Source of the DNA: Alistipes sp.
GTDB taxonomy: Bacteria; Bacteroidota; Bacteroidia; Bacteroidales; Rikenellaceae
NCBI GenBank assembly: GCA_017481925.1
Contig: JAFUOK010000048.1
Span: forward strand, 1-33,638
Reading direction: 5' to 3'
DNA length: 33,638 nucleotides
Below the pieces are notes generated by a model that saw nothing but the letters and a program-made list of their open reading frames with translations, was not told the DNA's origin and made no database searches. Positions 32,657 to 33,638 of the stretch are shown here, in pieces; the stretch's first letter is position 1, and every line of letters starts with the position of its first letter. A program made the translations under genes and the position numbers.

Positions 32657-33638
32657 ATGAAAACGCAGAGAATTGCAGAGATTCTGAAATCGGGCGCCGT
32701 AGGCAGCCCCATCACCGTCAAGGGTTGGGTACGCACCAAGCGCGGCAACAAAAACGTAGCATTTATCGCATTGAACGACGGTTCGTGCATCGGAAATATC
32801 CAGATTGTGGTTGATTTGGCCAACTTCAACGACGAGCAGCTTAAGCTCATCACCACGGGTGCCTGTATCCGCGTGGATGGAGAGTTGGTGGAGTCTCCCG
32901 CATCGGGTCAGCGTGTAGAGGTTCAGGCCTCGGCTATCGAGATCTACGGCACGGCCGATCCCGAGACCTACCCCTTGCAGAAGAAGGGTCACTCGCTGGA
33001 GTTCCTGCGCGACATCGCATACCTGCGTCCCCGCACCAACACCTTTGGTGCCGTTCTGCGTATCCGCCACGCTATGGCATTCGCTATCCACAAGTACTTC
33101 AACGACCACGGCTTCTACTACCTCCACACTCCCCTGATCACGGGTTCTGATTGCGAGGGTGCAGGCGCTATGTTCAACGTTACGACACTCGATATTGCGA
33201 ATCCTCCCCGCACCGAGGATGGCAAGGTAGATTACTCGCAGGACTTCTTCGGCAAGCCCTGTAATCTGACCGTATCGGGTCAGCTGGAGGGTGAGTTGGG
33301 AGCGCTATCATTGGGTAGCATCTACACTTTCGGACCTACGTTCCGTGCCGAGAACTCAAACACTCCTCGTCACCTGGCCGAGTTCTGGATGATTGAGCCC
33401 GAGATGGCATTCTATGAGCTGGAGGATAATATGGCTCTTGCAGAGGACTTCCTCAAGTATCTGATCCGCTACGCATTGGAGAACTGCCGCGAGGATCTGG
33501 AGTTTATGAACAAGATGTGGGACAAGGAGCTTATCGAGCGTCTGAACTTCGTCGTGGAGAACGACTTTGTTCGTCTGGACTACACCGAGGGTATCCGTAT
33601 CCTCAAAGAGTCGGGCCGCAAGTTCGAGTTCCCTTGCG
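32657..33638 (+). CDS. asnS: Asparagine-tRNA ligase, N-terminal part (runs off the window)
   Basis: This is the first 327 codons of cytoplasmic asparaginyl-tRNA synthetase, which charges tRNA-Asn with asparagine using ATP. The N-terminal OB-fold anticodon-binding domain (about residues 17-105) starts [20 protein letters not shown]. The class II core begins near residue 115 with [29 protein letters not shown] is typical of AsnRS (AspRS has QSPQ), and motif 2 is [20 protein letters not shown]. Family members have about 465 residues, so roughly 140 are missing. The start ATG gives [10 protein letters not shown], as expected. The gene is divergent from the GH2-like operon. Confidence 0.96.
   Translation, partial: MKTQRIAEILKSGAVGSPITVKGWVRTKRGNKNVAFIALNDGSCIGNIQIVVDLANFNDEQLKLITTGACIRVDGELVESPASGQRVEVQASAIEIYGTADPETYPLQKKGHSLEFLRDIAYLRPRTNTFGAVLRIRHAMAFAIHKYFNDHGFYYLHTPLITGSDCEGAGAMFNVTTLDIANPPRTEDGKVDYSQDFFGKPCNLTVSGQLEGELGALSLGSIYTFGPTFRAENSNTPRHLAEFWMIEPEMAFYELEDNMALAEDFLKYLIRYALENCREDLEFMNKMWDKELIERLNFVVENDFVRLDYTEGIRILKESGRKFEFPC

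Noticed and set aside
1-33638. CRISPR arrays, insertion sequences, integrases, phage genes
   Set aside because: No regularly spaced repeats, transposase-like or integrase-like proteins or attachment-site duplications were seen, including next to the tRNA-Arg gene.

Overview
The window looks like chromosomal DNA from a Bacteroidota (order Bacteroidales) bacterium. An Alistipes-like member of the Rikenellaceae is my best guess, but only from overall feel. Supporting signs are repeated Bacteroidales-type promoters (TTTG, 19-20 bases, TAnnTTTG), a tRNA gene without an encoded CCA, and typical families: DUF4834, a thioredoxin-like lipoprotein of DUF4369 type, an OMP_b-brl-type barrel, and TonB receptors with a carboxypeptidase-like N-terminal domain. 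I see no phage, IS element, integrase or CRISPR array. Both window ends cut through housekeeping genes (gap on the left, asnS on the right).

Layout. 1-2444 (minus): the start of gap, then a DUF4834-mlaE-mlaF operon for an Mla-type phospholipid ABC transporter. 2578-3972 (plus): purB with a strong terminator. 4078-6902 (plus): a small membrane protein with three His-x-His motifs and a TonB-dependent receptor with a CxxC in its plug, probably a metal or metallophore uptake pair. 7011-8075 (plus): a TlpA/ResA-like thioredoxin lipoprotein. 8147-8310: tRNA-Arg(ACG) with a textbook promoter and terminator. 8405-10375 (minus): xpt plus a NAT/NCS2 purine permease. 10517-17791 (minus): a drug-efflux operon running tetR, tolC-like, membrane fusion protein, RND pump, PII-like protein, then possibly a secreted protein of unknown function after an attenuator-like hairpin. 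18144-21940 (plus): a five-gene operon with 1-3-base gaps encoding a YitT membrane protein, a GNAT enzyme, an exported metallo-beta-lactamase-fold hydrolase, a lipoprotein C26-type glutamine amidotransferase/gamma-glutamyl hydrolase and a UDG-superfamily protein. 22013-24702 (minus): a TonB-receptor-like outer membrane barrel with two consensus promoters. 24801-25503 (minus): a small outer membrane barrel protein with a long leader. 25875-27385 (plus): an exported Gfo/Idh/MocA oxidoreductase. 27386-32565 (minus): a four-gene operon of a GH2-like protein lacking its catalytic residues, rlmH, an LtaS-like phosphoglycerol transferase and a DUF2156-GNAT fusion. 32550-33638 (plus): asnS, whose promoter overlaps the divergent promoter of the four-gene operon.

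Most promising for a second look: the LtaS-like plus DUF2156-GNAT pair behind a catalytically dead GH2-like protein, the PII-like protein coupled to an RND efflux operon, the His-rich/CxxC uptake pair, the five-gene YitT operon, and the interleaved divergent promoters upstream of asnS. All functions are inferred from motifs read by eye; no database search was run.
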